Source: Palsa-883 sp963847615 (GTDB lineage Bacteria; Pseudomonadota; Alphaproteobacteria; Acetobacterales; Acetobacteraceae). From it: DNA of 64,000 nucleotides. The position numbers and the translations under genes are program-made. The stretch covers positions 1 to 64,000 of the forward strand of contig CAWKAN010000018.1 of NCBI GenBank assembly GCA_963847615.1. Direction: 5' to 3'. A model generated the notes under the pieces. It was not told where the DNA came from. It worked only from the letters and a program-made list of their open reading frames with translations, and searched no databases. Shown here piece after piece: positions 63,621 through 64,000 of this stretch (its first letter is position 1; every line of letters begins with the position of its first letter).

Positions 63621-64000
63621 GCCTTGGTCGCGACGATCTCTTCCCAAAGCTGGGAATACTGTTGCTGGTACTTCGGCCAGACCTTTTCCTGGGCCAGCTG
63701 CTTGAAGGCGGGAATATCCGCCTGATTGACCGTCATGCCCTTGGGTTCGAGCAGCCGCTTCGCCGCGGCGAGATTGTTGACGCTTTCCGTCAGGTTGCGA
63801 ACCCGGTCCTGCGCCGCGCGCCCGAGTTCCAGCATCAGCTTCTGGTGCGCCGGCGTCAGGCCGTTCCACACCGCCAGGTTCATGACGCAGCAGGTCGGGC
63901 CGTAATTGTGGTAGGTCATCGAGCAGTATTTCGAGACCTCGTAGGCCTTGAGGTTCAGGATGTTGATGATCGGCAGGTCGGCGCCGTCGATGACCCGCTG
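63617..64000 (-). CDS. dctP: TRAP transporter substrate-binding protein DctP, C-terminal part
   Basis: A partial gene that runs off the right edge; 127 residues are visible. ILNLKAYEVSKYCSMTYHNY, MNLAVWNGLTPAHQKLMLEL and AAQDRVRNLTESVNNLAAAK match the C-terminal half of DctP binding proteins, which capture a carboxylate in the periplasm. The stop overlaps the dctQ start by 4 bp. The N-terminus and signal peptide are outside the window. Confidence 0.88.
   Translation of the reverse strand, partial: QRVIDGADLPIINILNLKAYEVSKYCSMTYHNYGPTCCVMNLAVWNGLTPAHQKLMLELGRAAQDRVRNLTESVNNLAAAKRLLEPKGMTVNQADIPAFKQLAQEKVWPKYQQQYSQLWEEIVATKA

Overview
The window reads as chromosomal DNA of a very GC-rich alphaproteobacterium. 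The closest fit is Acetobacteraceae/Rhodospirillales: a CtrA-type cell-cycle regulator sits head-to-head with fliI-fliJ, many genes have alphaproteobacterial-type sequences, and the gaps hold GC-rich hairpin repeats of the kind I associate with that family. The family assignment is inference. No rRNA, tRNA or CRISPR array was seen.

Layout. 1-4.5 kb is a decayed or error-rich zone: a TPR-like C-terminus with two compensating frameshifts, an unidentified broken minus-strand gene, and a multiply broken STAND-type ATPase. 4.5-12.1 kb: a membrane-anchored DUF4384-like protein, an OmpA protein followed by an anchored HExxH protein, gentisate 1,2-dioxygenase, a frameshifted phosphoesterase and a di-haem peroxidase. 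12.4-17.1 kb: accA, an aldo/keto reductase, a MarR regulator and an M17 aminopeptidase. 17.2-21.6 kb: a broken HD-domain gene of the phosphonate-degradation type, fliJ, fliI and ctrA. 21.7-25.2 kb: a dipeptide-type ABC binding protein, a RidA remnant, a PaiB-like protein and a truncated PIN protein.

25.4-31.6 kb is an accessory island of lower GC, bounded by inverted copies of a 44-bp repeat. It holds a Panacea-type toxin-antitoxin pair whose toxin is split by an IS630-family element, an IS1595-family transposase with a DUF6471 gene, and an unrecognised two-gene operon (a soluble protein and a four-helix membrane protein).

31.7-43.1 kb: an ADP-forming acyl-CoA synthetase, an SDR lacking its catalytic residues, an RND efflux pump with its adaptor, a two-subunit ThDP decarboxylase, a GST and a class III CoA-transferase. 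43.3-46.9 kb is a second insertion hot spot: a RelB-YafQ toxin-antitoxin pair whose toxin is split by a 171-bp palindromic element, which is itself split by a group II intron whose maturase gene is frameshifted. 46.9-64 kb: clpB (two frameshifts), a MOSC protein, a HigB-HigA pair, a TPR protein, two overlapping acyl-CoA dehydrogenases, a lipoprotein, an orphan TatA, two membrane glycosyltransferases, nhaA and a TRAP transporter that runs off the right edge.

The strongest new observations are the two toxin genes that can be rebuilt exactly by removing inserted DNA, and at least five families of dispersed palindromic repeats. Many conserved genes carry single-base frameshifts, so sequencing error has to be weighed against real gene decay throughout.
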